From Pareuzebyella sediminis (GTDB lineage: Bacteria > Bacteroidota > Bacteroidia > Flavobacteriales > Flavobacteriaceae): 64,000 nt of DNA. The notes below the pieces were generated by a model. It was not told the origin of the DNA and did no database searches. It saw only the letters and a list, made by a program, of their open reading frames with translations. The stretch covers positions 1,364,001 through 1,428,000 of the forward strand of contig NZ_VTZS01000001.1 of assembly GCF_008367235.1 (NCBI RefSeq). Direction: 5' to 3'. Shown here piece by piece: positions 24,925 through 35,970 of the stretch. Positions within the stretch are counted from its first letter, which is position 1. The number at the start of each line of letters is the position of its first letter. The position numbers were made by a program, and so were the translations under genes.

Positions 24925-26973
24925 CTATTCGGGATATTCGACCCTAAGATGGTAGATGTTGGTCAATTTTTGCTTGAATACCTTTTTGATGATTTCAATC
25001 TCCTTGAAGGTAATATTGGCATTTAGAAATTGATTGCCTTGCATTTGACCTGAAATAATTTTATCAACGAATTCATCTATCATACTAAAAGTAGGATTCT
25101 TGAGGCTCTTTGAAGCTGCCTCGACAGAATCTGCCATCATGAGAATAGCGGTTTCTTTTGAAAATGGAATGGGCCCAGGGTATCTGAAATCAGATTCATC
25201 GACTTCTTCATTCAGTTCTTGTTGTTTTTTGAAAAAATAGTACACAAAGGTGGTACCGTGATGTGAACGAATAAAATCAATCACCCTATCGGGTAGATTG
25301 TTCTTTCTTGCTAATTCAACGCCCTCGATGACATGATTAATAATGATCTTTGCACTATCCCTTGGCGACAACTCGTCATGTGGGTTTACATTGGTAATTT
25401 GATTTTCGGTAAAATAGGTCGGATTCAACATCTTTCCGATATCGTGGTACAGTGCTCCTACCCTTACCAGCATCGCATTTGCCCTAATCTCGTTGGCCGC
25501 CGCTTCTGCGAGATTCGCTACCTGCAACGAGTGGTGAAACGTACCAGGTGCCTTATTGGAGAGTTCCTTTAAAAGCTTGGAATTCGTATCGGATAGTTCG
25601 AGCAAAGACACATCCGAAACTAGACCAAAGACCTTCTCATATACATAGATCAAAGGTTGAACAAATAGGGTAATCATTCCGTTCAAGAAAAAAAGACCCA
25701 AGGTAAACCACTCGATATTGTTAAGGTCGCCTTCATGTATTGTGTGAAAAGCCAGATAGCCCACCACATAAATCAGGGTAATCTGTCCTACTGAAATAAA
25801 CAAGTTGGCTCTTTTGTACAATTCAGATACGGTTAATATGGTCACAATACCCGCAACAATTTGCAAGAAAATATATTCGAAGCTATTGGGAACGACAAAC
25901 CCCAAAATAAGAACGGTCAAAACATGCACGAAAAGCCCCAACCTTGCATCAAAAAATGTCTTAAGAATTAGAGGGAGAATACATAGGGGTATGACAAAAA
26001 CATAAGATTCATCATATTTGACCATCATAGTGGTCACGAATACCATTAACAATATGTTGAAAAAAATGAAGGTGACCTTCGTATCATTTTCAAAAATTTC
26101 GGTACGATATCTTTTGAGAAAAAGAAAAAGCATTATCAAAACCAGGGCTACAAGAACCGTATATCCAAAAAGGATAAAATAGTAATTATTGACCGTCCAA
26201 AGCTCTGATTCATATTCCTCCTTAAGGGAATTCAAAATATTAAGGTTCTCGCCTTCCACTACTTCTCCCTTGGCTATGATAAGTTTTCCTTCATCAATAG
26301 TACCACGGGTATATGAAATCTTTGCATATTCGTCTTCCAAAGCTTGTGCGGTTAGGCTCTCATCAAGAAAAATATTGGGACGAACCAGTTCGAAAAACAA
26401 TTTCTGTAAGCTACTGGAATACGTACTCAATTTATTGGCCCGTAGCATTCCTTCTATAATATTGTCTACGCTCTGTAATCGTATTAATTGATTTACAGGA
26501 AACCGCTGAGCTTCGTTATTGTGGATGAGATAAACCTCTTTTCCCACAAACTTTGGAGATGATTTTTTTAGGATTCCAACTTTATAGAGACTATCTAAAA
26601 TATCCGTACCAACGGACTTGAGTTGAGCCATTTCCCCGGGCGAAGACATAACATCTGAATATACCTCTGGAAATTTCTTCTCAAAATCACTATATACTTG
26701 GCTTTTTATCGAATCGTTATATCTATAGTAGCTGGCGAGGTTTTTACGAGCTTCTTCCTGCTCACTCGAAATTTCAGCCTCACTTTTTTTGATGGAAAAA
26801 TCAAATGGAGCATATAAATTATCGTATTGCCAGGGCTTGCCCTTACGAAATTCATATTTGAATTTACCACCCCTTGGAAAGAAGAAAACGATACAGGCCA
26901 CTGAGACCACATATAAGAAATACTTGTAGATCAGGGATTGATTTCTAAAAAGACTATCCAAGAATTTTCGCAT
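24925..26973 (-). CDS. pgpH: 7TM-HD family c-di-AMP phosphodiesterase (PgpH-like)
   Basis: About 682 residues from the ATG at 26973. A longer frame adds 16 residues that break the usual N terminus. The layout is one N-terminal helix, a large extracytoplasmic region (about residues 40-280), seven membrane helices (about 285-460) and a cytoplasmic HD domain. Metal ligands are seen in GTFHHSLQVANLAEAA and in ALYHDIGKMLNP (HD-GK). Members studied in Firmicutes hydrolyse cyclic di-AMP to pApA. Whether this organism makes c-di-AMP cannot be judged from the window. It stands alone, divergent from the thiolase gene. Confidence 0.9.
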   Translation of the reverse strand: MRKFLDSLFRNQSLIYKYFLYVVSVACIVFFFPRGGKFKYEFRKGKPWQYDNLYAPFDFSIKKSEAEISSEQEEARKNLASYYRYNDSIKSQVYSDFEKKFPEVYSDVMSSPGEMAQLKSVGTDILDSLYKVGILKKSSPKFVGKEVYLIHNNEAQRFPVNQLIRLQSVDNIIEGMLRANKLSTYSSSLQKLFFELVRPNIFLDESLTAQALEDEYAKISYTRGTIDEGKLIIAKGEVVEGENLNILNSLKEEYESELWTVNNYYFILFGYTVLVALVLIMLFLFLKRYRTEIFENDTKVTFIFFNILLMVFVTTMMVKYDESYVFVIPLCILPLILKTFFDARLGLFVHVLTVLILGFVVPNSFEYIFLQIVAGIVTILTVSELYKRANLFISVGQITLIYVVGYLAFHTIHEGDLNNIEWFTLGLFFLNGMITLFVQPLIYVYEKVFGLVSDVSLLELSDTNSKLLKELSNKAPGTFHHSLQVANLAEAAANEIRANAMLVRVGALYHDIGKMLNPTYFTENQITNVNPHDELSPRDSAKIIINHVIEGVELARKNNLPDRVIDFIRSHHGTTFVYYFFKKQQELNEEVDESDFRYPGPIPFSKETAILMMADSVEAASKSLKNPTFSMIDEFVDKIISGQMQGNQFLNANITFKEIEIIKKVFKQKLTNIYHLRVEYPE

Positions 26974-27094
26974 AGGGCAAGTATCTCTGCTCCAAAAATA
27001 GAAAAATATATACTTATCCAAGGCTTTTGATTACTATATGAAAAGGCATTGCACATTAATTTCTTAATTTCGTGATATAAATTCCACTGAAATA

Positions 27095-28267
27095 ATGAAT
27101 GATGTTGTCATTGTGTCGGCAGTTCGTACGCCCATCGGTAGTTTCATGGGTGCACTGTCTACAGTACCTGCACCGAAATTGGGTGCCTCAGCCATCCAAG
27201 GGGCGCTAAAAAAAATAGACCTCGCCCCTAGCCTCATAGAAGAGGTCATAATGGGCAACGTTGTACAAGCTGGAAATGGGCAGGCGCCAGCGCGACAGGC
27301 AGCTATTTTTGCTGGCATTCCAGATTCCGTGCCCTGCACCACCGTAAATAAAGTGTGTGCATCCGGAATGAAAGCCGTAATGCAAGCAGCACAGGCTATA
27401 GCACTCGGCGACATTTCTATTGCGGTTGCCGGAGGTATGGAAAACATGAGCTTGATACCGCACTACGTCCATATGAGGCAAGGTCATAAATTTGGACCGG
27501 CCACGTTGATCGACGGAATGCAAAAAGATGGTCTTGTTGACGCTTATGATCAGAATGCCATGGGAGTCTGCGCTGATGCCTGTGCGTTGAAGTATGATTT
27601 TAGCCGTGAAGCACAAGACAACTATGCCATTCAATCCTACCAAAGATCGGCCCAAGCCTGGGAGACAGGAAAGTTCAAAAACGAGGTTATATCCGTCGAA
27701 GTGCCACAACGTAGAGGGGAACCCTTGGTAGTCTCGGAAGATGAAGAGTTCAAAAATGTGAAAATTGATAAGATTCCCACGCTGCGCCCTGCCTTTTCAA
27801 AAGAAGGTACCGTGACGGCGGCTAATGCATCTACCATAAATGATGGTGCTGCCGCCTTAGTGCTGATGAGCGCATCGAAAGCCAAGGAACTACAGCTCAA
27901 ACCTTTAGCGACCATAAAAAGTTATGCAGACGCGGCACAGGAACCTAAGTGGTTTACTACCGCTCCTGCTAAAGCGTTGCCTTTGGCGTTAAACAAGGCG
28001 GGGTTGACGCTCAATGAGGTGGACTATTTCGAATTTAACGAAGCTTTCTCCGTAGTCGGCTTGGCTAACATGAAGCTTTTGGGGCTTTCAGACAACAAGG
28101 TGAACGTCAACGGGGGTGCCGTGTCGCTAGGGCATCCTTTAGGCTGTTCAGGTGCCCGAATTCTAGTTACGCTTCTCAATGTACTGCAACAAAATAATGG
28201 AAAAATTGGTGCGGCGGCAATTTGTAATGGAGGTGGGGGAGCCTCGGCCATCATAGTCGAACGATAA
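27095..28267 (+). CDS. Acetyl-CoA C-acetyltransferase (thiolase)
   Basis: A 390-residue biosynthetic-type thiolase that condenses two acetyl-CoA to acetoacetyl-CoA or does the reverse. The acyl-accepting cysteine is in NKVCASGMKAV (about residue 88), and the C-terminal active-site blocks are NEAFSVV, GHPLGCSGARI and CNGGGGAS. It is full length for the family and has no signal peptide. It begins about 120 bp from the divergent PgpH-like gene and is followed by a NlpC/P60 gene after 25 bp, probably in the same transcript. Confidence 0.95.
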   Translation: MNDVVIVSAVRTPIGSFMGALSTVPAPKLGASAIQGALKKIDLAPSLIEEVIMGNVVQAGNGQAPARQAAIFAGIPDSVPCTTVNKVCASGMKAVMQAAQAIALGDISIAVAGGMENMSLIPHYVHMRQGHKFGPATLIDGMQKDGLVDAYDQNAMGVCADACALKYDFSREAQDNYAIQSYQRSAQAWETGKFKNEVISVEVPQRRGEPLVVSEDEEFKNVKIDKIPTLRPAFSKEGTVTAANASTINDGAAALVLMSASKAKELQLKPLATIKSYADAAQEPKWFTTAPAKALPLALNKAGLTLNEVDYFEFNEAFSVVGLANMKLLGLSDNKVNVNGGAVSLGHPLGCSGARILVTLLNVLQQNNGKIGAAAICNGGGGASAIIVER

Positions 28268-28292
28268 TTTATTTACGCCTTCAGCCCTGCCT

Positions 28293-29045
28293 ATGCAATA
28301 CGGTATTTGCCATCTCAGTTTAGTTCCCGTTCGAATATATGCGGAAGATACTTCCGAAATGATTTCCCAGCTGTTATACGGTGAACATTTTAAGATCTTG
28401 GAACGCCGTAAGCTATGGAGCCGGATTCGTGCCGCCTTCGATGCTACAGAAGGGTGGGTAAGCAATTTGCAAATTACTGAAATCGAGGAAGACTCGTATC
28501 ACCTCATCGAAACTATCGAGCACCAAACATACACCGCTGACCTGGTATCTTTTGTGGAAACCGAAAAAGCAGTACTTCTTCCCGTTTTGATGGGATCTCA
28601 TGTCGTATCGATCAATGAACTGAAGGGCACACATGAGGGTACCTTTACGAACGAAAAAAAAGAAAAAACACATCTGGTCGAAACCGCATTGCTCTATTTG
28701 AACACCCCCTACCTTTGGGGAGGAAAAACCCCTTTTGGGATAGATGCCTCCGGTTTTGCCCAAATGGTATACAAAATTAATGGCTACAAATTGGCACGTT
28801 CGGCATCAGGGCAATCCATGCAAGGGGTTTCGTTGAGCTTTATAGAGGAAAGCGAGGCTGGAGACCTCGCATTTTTTGACAATTCGGACGGTGAAATATA
28901 TCATGTAGGCATTCTCATGGAAAATAACTACATCATCCATGTAGATGGAATTGTTCGAATAGATCGTATCGACCATACTGGAATCTTCAATACCGAACTA
29001 GGGAGGTACACTTTTCAACTCAGGGTGATCAAACAGATTGTGTAA
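28293..29045 (+). CDS. NlpC/P60 family protein lacking the catalytic cysteine
   Basis: A 250-residue protein with an SH3-like N-terminal part (about residues 8-60, with EGWVSNLQI) and a C-terminal NlpC/P60 domain (about 125-250). These enzymes cleave gamma-D-glutamyl-diaminopimelate bonds in cell-wall peptides with a Cys-His-polar triad, where the cysteine lies in the motif DCSGF. Here it reads GIDASGFAQ, so position 152 is alanine (codon GCC at 28746-28748). The histidines His204 (IYHVGI) and His216 (IIHVDG) remain. Hydrolase activity is therefore not expected, and a binding or regulatory role is more likely. No signal peptide is present. A bidirectional terminator follows. Confidence 0.88.
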   Translation: MQYGICHLSLVPVRIYAEDTSEMISQLLYGEHFKILERRKLWSRIRAAFDATEGWVSNLQITEIEEDSYHLIETIEHQTYTADLVSFVETEKAVLLPVLMGSHVVSINELKGTHEGTFTNEKKEKTHLVETALLYLNTPYLWGGKTPFGIDASGFAQMVYKINGYKLARSASGQSMQGVSLSFIEESEAGDLAFFDNSDGEIYHVGILMENNYIIHVDGIVRIDRIDHTGIFNTELGRYTFQLRVIKQIV

Positions 29046-29077
29046 CGGCTTTGTACTAAAACAAAACCATTGGAAAC

Positions 29078-29109
29078 AAAAAACCTCCTTAAAAATAAGG
29101 AGGTTTTTT
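29078..29109. terminator. Bidirectional terminator
   Basis: AAAAAACCTCCTTA and its complement TAAGGAGGTTTTTT form a 14-bp stem with a 4-base loop, with A and T runs on the two sides. It lies between the convergent NlpC/P60 and TPR genes and can serve both. Confidence 0.85.
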
Positions 29110-29127
29110 CTATGGGGTAAGTAAAAC

Positions 29128-30390
29128 TTACTCTCCCAATAATTTTTTGACGCGCATGAAATTCTCATTATCACCCATGGCACCGTAGATATTCTTCAAT
29201 TGGGTCAGAATACCTTGGTTATCGGGATTGGTCTTCAGCGCATCCTCCAGAACTTTGGCCCCTTCCATGAAGAGGTCATCCTTCTTTTGTTTGAGCTCAT
29301 CATATCTAGCTATATCGGCCTTCGAATTCCCCAAGCTGTTCATCTCGTCGATAAGCGAGTTGCCTTCATTAACATAAGTCGTAGAAAGGTTCAACTGAGC
29401 GTTCGTGTACCCAGGGTTAATCGCCAACGCCTTTTTATAAGATTCCCTAGCTTCTTCCAAGTTACCCTGTTCCATATTAATCACACCAATATTATAATGT
29501 AAATCAGGATTGTCGGGGGCGACTGATGCAGCTTCGGCCATTAACTCTTTGAATTTTTCTTTGTCCCCTAATTTATAGTGGAGATTGGCTTCGTTCAATA
29601 TAAGGTTTACATCGCCAGGATTATTTTCACGAGCGACTTTATAGGCTTCCAGTGCCTTGTCATCTTGGCCTAACTGAGTATAGATAAGTGCCGTATTTTT
29701 GACAATCTCGGCTTTCTTTGAAGGAGTAGCCTCATCGACAGGGTCTTTATAGGTGCCGGACTTTACCATAAGGTCTCTTTGTGTTTTGTCCATTTCCTCA
29801 ACCTCACCGGTATCTACATTAGTGGCCTTGTAGACCATGTCGCTACCGTCATAACCAATATCCTGAAGCTCTTCATAATATTTTAGAGCTTGTTCATAAT
29901 GACCGCCGTTGACCGCACTACTAGCGGCATAGTACAGGTAAGTCGTATCTTTTGGACTCAACTTGTAGCTCAGGTATAACTTCTCCGCAGCTTTCCCAAA
30001 CTCCTTATTGCCATTATCCTCGACCGCGGAATTTACAAGATCGGCACTCATCGAACTCATGTTCTGCCGGGCCTCGGCCGAGTATTTGTTCTTGCCGCTT
30101 TTTTCCTCGACCTCAATGACCTTTGTAAAGGAAGAAGCTGCCTTTTCAAATGCACTTGCATCTCCTTTTTTTGCCAAATCCGCGTAAGTTTTACCCAGAA
30201 CCAAATAATATTGGGCCTGTAATTTCTCGTCCTCGCCCGCAATGGCACCGGAAACTGACTCAAGAGCTGTTTTTGCCGCTGCCGAATTTCCATCTTTCAA
30301 TGCCTTTTCAGCATCTTTTATTTCACTCTTTTGCGAAAATCCTGTTATAGAGAAACAGAGCGTCGCAAATAATATAAACTTAGTTTTCAT
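29128..30390 (-). CDS. Secreted TPR-repeat protein
   Basis: About 420 residues from the ATG at 30390. Upstream in-frame codons overlap gyrA and spoil the signal peptide, which here is MKTKFILFATLCFSITGFSQ. The mature part is a string of tetratricopeptide repeats. Repeats near the C terminus are clear, with ALIYTQLGQDDKALEAYKVA, PDLHYNIGVINMEQGNLEEA and ALAINPGYTNAQLNL. Such proteins form superhelical binding surfaces in the periplasm. It starts 35 bp after gyrA on the same strand, and this gyrA-TPR pairing is frequent in flavobacteria. Its partner is unknown. Confidence 0.9.
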   Translation of the reverse strand: MKTKFILFATLCFSITGFSQKSEIKDAEKALKDGNSAAAKTALESVSGAIAGEDEKLQAQYYLVLGKTYADLAKKGDASAFEKAASSFTKVIEVEEKSGKNKYSAEARQNMSSMSADLVNSAVEDNGNKEFGKAAEKLYLSYKLSPKDTTYLYYAASSAVNGGHYEQALKYYEELQDIGYDGSDMVYKATNVDTGEVEEMDKTQRDLMVKSGTYKDPVDEATPSKKAEIVKNTALIYTQLGQDDKALEAYKVARENNPGDVNLILNEANLHYKLGDKEKFKELMAEAASVAPDNPDLHYNIGVINMEQGNLEEARESYKKALAINPGYTNAQLNLSTTYVNEGNSLIDEMNSLGNSKADIARYDELKQKKDDLFMEGAKVLEDALKTNPDNQGILTQLKNIYGAMGDNENFMRVKKLLGE

Positions 30391-30424
30391 TTTCAATCGA
30401 TTAAAATTAGTTTTCAAATATAAA

Positions 30425-32962
30425 TTATTCTTTTGATTCATCCGAACCATCATTATCAAGAGCCGTGCCATCTTCATCTGTATCTACGTCAATATCCATT
30501 ACATCGGTTTCCGAAAGGTCGTCCTCGTCTTTCATAACCTTGGCCACAGCGGCGATAGAATCATTTTCCCTCAGGTTGATCAACTTGACACCTTGAGTAG
30601 CCCGGCCCATGACCCTCAAATCTTCCACACTCATTCTAATGGCGATACCGGATTTATTTATTATCATTAGGTCATCCGAGTCGGAAACGTTCTTGATGGC
30701 CACCAAACCTCCGGTTTTCGATGTGATAGAAATGGTCTTAACACCTTTCCCTCCGCGATTCGTAATACGATAATCGTCGATGCTTGAACGCTTACCGTAA
30801 CCATTCTCGGATACTACAAGAATATCGTCCTCAAAATCATGGACGGATACCATCCCGATTACTTCATCTTGATCGTCTGCCAATGTAATGCCGCGAACAC
30901 CAGATGCATTCCGGCCCATAGGTCTAGTCTTACTTTCTTCAAAACGTATCGCTTTGCCCGATTTAAGCCCCAGGAATATTTCACTGGTACCAGTGGTCAG
31001 CTTGGCTTCTAATAGCTCGTCTCCTTCCCGGATACCTATAGCGTTGATACCATTTTGTCTCGGTCTGGAGTATTGCTCCAAAGAGGTCTTCTTGACCGTA
31101 CCCTTTTTGGTTGCCATTATGACATAATGACTGTTGACGTATTCCTCGTCCTTTAAATCTTGGGTACAAATAAACGCTTTGACGTTATCATCTTGCTCTA
31201 TATTAATAAGGTTTTGAATGGCACGCCCTTTAGAAGTTCGGCTTCCTTCCGGAATTTCAAAGACCCGCATCCAGAAACATTTTCCTTTTTGAGTAAAGAA
31301 CAACATATATTGGTGGTTGGTACCTACAAAGAGGTATTCCAAGAAGTCTTCATTTCGTGTTGATGATGCCTTCTGGCCTACTCCCCCCCTATTCTGTGTC
31401 TTATATTCAGAAAGCGGTGTTCTTTTGATATAACCTGCATGGGAAATCGTAATTACCACCTGCTCATCGGGAATCATATCTTCAATACTAAGGTCTCCAC
31501 CTGCCAGATTGATTTCGGACCTTCGCTCATCGCCATATTTTTCCTTGATCTCAAGAAGCTCGTTCTTGATGATTTCCATACGACGCTCTTTCTTGTCTAA
31601 AATATCCTTCAAATCGGCGATGGTCTTGATCAGTTCATCGTATTCCGATCGAAGTTTGTCCTGTTCCAGCCCGGTCAACTGCCTTAAGCGCATTTCTACG
31701 ATGGCCTTTGCTTGTAGCTCGGTCAATTTGAAACGTTCTATCAATCGCTCCCTTGCCTCATCTGCATTGGAAGAAGCCCTAATTATGGCAATAACCTCAT
31801 CGATATTGTCAGAAGCTATGATGAGCCCTTCGAGGATATGGGCCCGCTCTTCCGCTTTTTTAAGCTCAAATTTCGTACGCCGTACGACCACCTCGTGACG
31901 ATGTTCCACAAAATGGTGGATCATGTCTTTTATATTTAACAGCTCCGGGCGACCCTTGACCAAGGCTATATTGTTCACACTGAACGAAGATTGAAGCGCC
32001 GTATATTTATAAAGCGTGTTCAATACAATATTAGGTATGGCGTCACGCTTCAAAATATATACGATGCGCATGCCTTTTCTATCGGACTCGTCGCGAATTG
32101 TTGAAATGCCTTCGATTTTCTTATCGTTAATAAGATCAGCCGTTTTCTTGATCATATCGGCCTTATTGACCTGATAAGGAATCTCCGTAACCACAATCGA
32201 CTCACGGCCCTGTACTTCCTCAACGACCGCTTTAGCCCTAATTTTTACGCGACCCCTTCCAGTATGGAAGGCTTCTTTAACCCCGTCATAGCCATAAATG
32301 ATGCCCCCGGTAGGAAAATCAGGTGCTTTGATATGCTTAATAATCTCATCAATTTCGATGTCTGGGTTGTCGATGTAGGCCACGGTTCCATCGACCACTT
32401 CGGAAAGGTTATGTGGGGGCATATTGGTAGCCATACCTACGGCAATACCCGAGGCCCCGTTAACCAATAAGTTAGGAACACGTGTGGGAAGCACCGTAGG
32501 CTCTTGCAATGAATCGTCAAAATTGAGCTGGTGATTGACGGTATCCTTATCGATATCCGCCAACATATCGTCGGCAATCTTTCGCATTCTTGCCTCGGTA
32601 TATCGCATAGCTGCAGGACTATCCCCATCTACGGAACCGAAATTTCCTTGACCATCTACCAACATGTAGCGTAGGCTCCATTCCTGGGCCATACGTACCA
32701 TTGAATCGTAGACCGAAGTGTCACCATGAGGGTGGTACTTACCCAAAACCTCACCTACGATACGGGCCGATTTCTTGTGGGCACTGGTCGAACGAACACC
32801 CAATTCGTACATTCCGTAAAGTACTCTTCGATGTACCGGTTTAAGACCGTCCCTGACATCGGGTAGAGCACGTGACACAATGACCGACATCGAGTAATCG
32901 ATGTAGGCCGATTTCATTTCTTCTTCGATATTAATCGGAATCAATTTTTCACCTTCCGCCAT
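30425..32962 (-). CDS. gyrA: DNA gyrase subunit A
   Basis: An 845-residue type IIA topoisomerase subunit that cuts and rejoins DNA while GyrB supplies ATP-driven supercoiling. The N-terminal winged-helix/tower part holds catalytic Tyr121 in AAMRYTEAR and the quinolone-determining stretch [10 protein letters not shown] (Thr82 and Asp86, the wild-type residues I know from Flavobacterium psychrophilum). The C-terminal beta-pinwheel has repeated RGG turns, with a gyrase-box-like QNRGGVGQK, and ends in an acidic tail typical of the group. Full length and no anomaly seen. Confidence 0.98.
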   Translation of the reverse strand: MAEGEKLIPINIEEEMKSAYIDYSMSVIVSRALPDVRDGLKPVHRRVLYGMYELGVRSTSAHKKSARIVGEVLGKYHPHGDTSVYDSMVRMAQEWSLRYMLVDGQGNFGSVDGDSPAAMRYTEARMRKIADDMLADIDKDTVNHQLNFDDSLQEPTVLPTRVPNLLVNGASGIAVGMATNMPPHNLSEVVDGTVAYIDNPDIEIDEIIKHIKAPDFPTGGIIYGYDGVKEAFHTGRGRVKIRAKAVVEEVQGRESIVVTEIPYQVNKADMIKKTADLINDKKIEGISTIRDESDRKGMRIVYILKRDAIPNIVLNTLYKYTALQSSFSVNNIALVKGRPELLNIKDMIHHFVEHRHEVVVRRTKFELKKAEERAHILEGLIIASDNIDEVIAIIRASSNADEARERLIERFKLTELQAKAIVEMRLRQLTGLEQDKLRSEYDELIKTIADLKDILDKKERRMEIIKNELLEIKEKYGDERRSEINLAGGDLSIEDMIPDEQVVITISHAGYIKRTPLSEYKTQNRGGVGQKASSTRNEDFLEYLFVGTNHQYMLFFTQKGKCFWMRVFEIPEGSRTSKGRAIQNLINIEQDDNVKAFICTQDLKDEEYVNSHYVIMATKKGTVKKTSLEQYSRPRQNGINAIGIREGDELLEAKLTTGTSEIFLGLKSGKAIRFEESKTRPMGRNASGVRGITLADDQDEVIGMVSVHDFEDDILVVSENGYGKRSSIDDYRITNRGGKGVKTISITSKTGGLVAIKNVSDSDDLMIINKSGIAIRMSVEDLRVMGRATQGVKLINLRENDSIAAVAKVMKDEDDLSETDVMDIDVDTDEDGTALDNDGSDESKE

Positions 32963-33221
32963 CTGAAAATTTAGGTTTAAATTTTAATTAAAAAAACATG
33001 CCAATATACGTAAAATCATAGCTTCCAAACCAATTACAGATTACTTTATTGAACAATTTATCAACACCGTCACCCCCCCATTGCGTTAATAATTACTTCG
33101 TTAAATTTTTTGTGAATCATTTCTTTTTTCGTCATTTCACATTAGTTTATCGAATAATAGGTATGCTATTTGCGTTAGATTAGTATAGTTTTACTAATTT
33201 TATAGATGAAAGGATAATTTT

Positions 33222-35771
33222 ATGGATGATAATTTTTCACCTAGAGTAAAGGATGTTATTGCATATAGTAAGGAGGAAGCGTTGCGCCTAGGTCACGATT
33301 TTATTGGAACAGAGCATCTTATGTTGGGCCTTTTAAGAGATGGAAATGGTAAGGCAATCAGTATTCTAGATGCCTTGGAGGTGGATCTTGATCATTTACG
33401 ACGAAAAGTAGAGATTTTAAGCCCTTCCAATCCGAATCCTACTACTGCTCAAAAAGATAAAAAGAACTTACACTTGACACGTCAAGCCGAAAGGGCCTTG
33501 AAAACCACTTTTTTAGAGGCTAAATTATTTCAAAGTTCTTCTATCAATACGGCACATTTGTTATTGTGCATTTTAAGAAACGAAAACGACCCTACGACTA
33601 AGCTACTTCACAAATTGAAGGTAGACTACGATGGGGTCAAAGAACAGTTCAAGTTCATGATAACGAGCGATGACGATATTGTCGATGCCCCCACTTCGGA
33701 ATCTTTCCCTAGCGATAATGATGAAGGTGGTGATGGTAAGGAATCGAGTTTTGGTGCGACTACGGGCCAAAAAGGAAACAAAAAATCGAAAACACCGGTG
33801 CTCGACAACTTCGGGCGCGATTTGACGCGACTCGCAGAAGAAAACAGGCTCGACCCAGTAGTCGGAAGAGAAAAGGAAATAGAACGTGTTTCCCAGATTT
33901 TAAGTCGCCGAAAAAAGAACAACCCTCTTCTCATTGGAGAGCCCGGAGTCGGCAAAAGTGCCATAGCCGAAGGTTTGGCCCTTCGTATTATCAATAAAAA
34001 GGTCTCTCGTATTCTTTACAATAAAAGGGTAGTCACCCTAGATCTTGCGTCATTGGTAGCCGGAACAAAATATCGGGGCCAATTCGAAGAGCGTATGAAG
34101 GCCGTAATGAACGAGCTAGAAAAGAACGACGATGTCATTCTTTTTATTGATGAAATCCATACTATTGTAGGAGCTGGAGGGGCTACAGGTAGCCTTGATG
34201 CCTCGAATATGTTCAAACCGGCTCTAGCTCGTGGAGAAATACAATGTATCGGAGCCACTACCCTCGATGAATATCGCCAGTATATTGAAAAAGATGGAGC
34301 CCTTGAACGCCGTTTCCAAAAAGTAATCGTCGAGCCCACTTCAGTAGAAGAGACCATTGAAATTTTAAAAAATATAAAAGGGAAATACGAGGACCATCAT
34401 AATGTACTTTATACCGAAGAAGCTATATTGGCCTGTGTTAAGTTAACGAACCGATACATGACGGATCGATACCTCCCAGACAAGGCCATTGATGCGCTTG
34501 ACGAAGCCGGATCACGCGTACACATTGTCAATATGGACGTGCCCAAGCAAATTTTAGAACTTGAAAAGCAGCTTGAAGATGTGCGGGAACTAAAGAATAC
34601 CGTGGTAAAAAAACAGAAATATGAGGAGGCCGCGAAACTTCGCGATGATGAGAAGCGATTGGAAAAAGATTTAGCAACTGCCCAAGAAAAATGGGAAGAA
34701 GACAGCAAACAGCATAAAGAAACAGTCACCGAAGATAATGTGGCCGATGTCGTTTCCATGATGAGCGGTATTCCCGTAAACAGGATTGCGCAGACCGAAA
34801 GCAATAAACTCGCAGAACTTCCACATTTAATCAAATCGAATGTTATCGGCCAAGACGAGGCGGTCGCCAAAGTGGCAAAAGCCATTCAGCGAAATAGAGC
34901 TGGGCTCAAAGACCCTAACAAACCGATCGGCTCATTTATATTCTTAGGGCAGACCGGTGTCGGAAAAACACAGCTGGCCAAAGTTCTTGCCAAGGAACTA
35001 TTTGACTCTGAAGATGCCCTGATACGCATCGATATGAGTGAATACATGGAGAAATTCGCTATTTCAAGGTTGGTAGGAGCACCTCCTGGATATGTAGGTT
35101 ATGAAGAGGGAGGTCAACTTACGGAAAAAGTAAGACGTAAACCTTACTCCGTAATCTTATTGGATGAAGTTGAAAAAGCACATCCTGATGTATTCAATAT
35201 GTTGTTACAGGTTCTAGACGATGGATATTTAACCGATAGTTTGGGACGAAAGATTGATTTCCGAAATTCGATCATTATCATGACATCCAATATCGGGGCA
35301 AGAAAACTGAAAGATTTTGGTCAAGGTATAGGTTTCGGTACATCGGCAATGAAATCGCAGGAAGATAGCCATCAAAAAAGTGTAATCGAAGGTGCGCTTA
35401 AAAAAGCGTTCGCTCCTGAGTTTTTGAACAGAATCGATGACGTTGTGGTATTTAATTCACTGGAACGTGAAGACATTCACAAGATTATCGATATCGAACT
35501 AGAAAAGCTTTACGCTCGAATTATGGATATAGGTTATCATTTAAGCCTATCCGACAAGGCGAAAGACTACATCGCAGAGAAAGGTTTTGACAAACAATAC
35601 GGAGCTAGACCGCTGAAAAGGGCCATACAGAAATATATTGAAGATACCCTGGCCGAAGAAATCGTAAATTCAAAACTTGAAGAAGGCGATAGTATCTATA
35701 TGGACCTAGATGAGAAAAAAGAAGAGCTTACCATAGAAATTAAAAAAGCAGAAAAATCTTCAAAAACCTGA
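33222..35771 (+). CDS. clpC: ATP-dependent unfoldase ClpC
   Basis: An 849-residue Hsp100 protein that unfolds substrates for the ClpP protease. Two N-terminal Clp repeats (about residues 1-140) precede AAA module 1 with Walker [14 protein letters not shown] and Walker [12 protein letters not shown] middle UVR-type coiled coil follows ([20 protein letters not shown]), then AAA module 2 with [12 protein letters not shown] and a C-terminal D2-small domain. Domain order and length are those of ClpC rather than ClpB or ClpA. It is divergent from gyrA across about 260 bp and followed by a hairpin terminator. Confidence 0.96.
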   Translation: MDDNFSPRVKDVIAYSKEEALRLGHDFIGTEHLMLGLLRDGNGKAISILDALEVDLDHLRRKVEILSPSNPNPTTAQKDKKNLHLTRQAERALKTTFLEAKLFQSSSINTAHLLLCILRNENDPTTKLLHKLKVDYDGVKEQFKFMITSDDDIVDAPTSESFPSDNDEGGDGKESSFGATTGQKGNKKSKTPVLDNFGRDLTRLAEENRLDPVVGREKEIERVSQILSRRKKNNPLLIGEPGVGKSAIAEGLALRIINKKVSRILYNKRVVTLDLASLVAGTKYRGQFEERMKAVMNELEKNDDVILFIDEIHTIVGAGGATGSLDASNMFKPALARGEIQCIGATTLDEYRQYIEKDGALERRFQKVIVEPTSVEETIEILKNIKGKYEDHHNVLYTEEAILACVKLTNRYMTDRYLPDKAIDALDEAGSRVHIVNMDVPKQILELEKQLEDVRELKNTVVKKQKYEEAAKLRDDEKRLEKDLATAQEKWEEDSKQHKETVTEDNVADVVSMMSGIPVNRIAQTESNKLAELPHLIKSNVIGQDEAVAKVAKAIQRNRAGLKDPNKPIGSFIFLGQTGVGKTQLAKVLAKELFDSEDALIRIDMSEYMEKFAISRLVGAPPGYVGYEEGGQLTEKVRRKPYSVILLDEVEKAHPDVFNMLLQVLDDGYLTDSLGRKIDFRNSIIIMTSNIGARKLKDFGQGIGFGTSAMKSQEDSHQKSVIEGALKKAFAPEFLNRIDDVVVFNSLEREDIHKIIDIELEKLYARIMDIGYHLSLSDKAKDYIAEKGFDKQYGARPLKRAIQKYIEDTLAEEIVNSKLEEGDSIYMDLDEKKEELTIEIKKAEKSSKT

Positions 35772-35792
35772 TGGTCGGTAAGAAATTTACCT

Positions 35793-35822
35793 TAAGGGAG
35801 TCATTAATTTGAGCTCCCTTTT
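35793..35822 (+). terminator. Terminator after clpC
   Basis: AAGGGAG and CTCCCTT pair around a loop of about 13 bases and run into seven T residues, 20 bp after the clpC stop. Confidence 0.75.
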
Positions 35823-35970
35823 TTTGTGTAAAAAAATAAAATCGTAAGAAAAAAGAACGTCAAAATTCTACCAAAAGCCGTATAAACGATATTTCCGCTT
35901 TTAATCTATTTTTTTTTTCAATACCTGACCAGACATCTACATTCGTTGCAGACACTATAATCTATATAAA

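Noticed and set aside
32700-32730. Threonine instead of serine at the first quinolone-determining position of GyrA
   Set aside because: Thr82 is the wild-type residue in Flavobacterium psychrophilum as far as I know, so it is not evidence of resistance.
33060-33221. Possible control sites between gyrA and clpC
   Set aside because: Only A/T-rich sequence with partial -7 matches was seen, and no CIRCE-like inverted repeat or CTTTAGA box.
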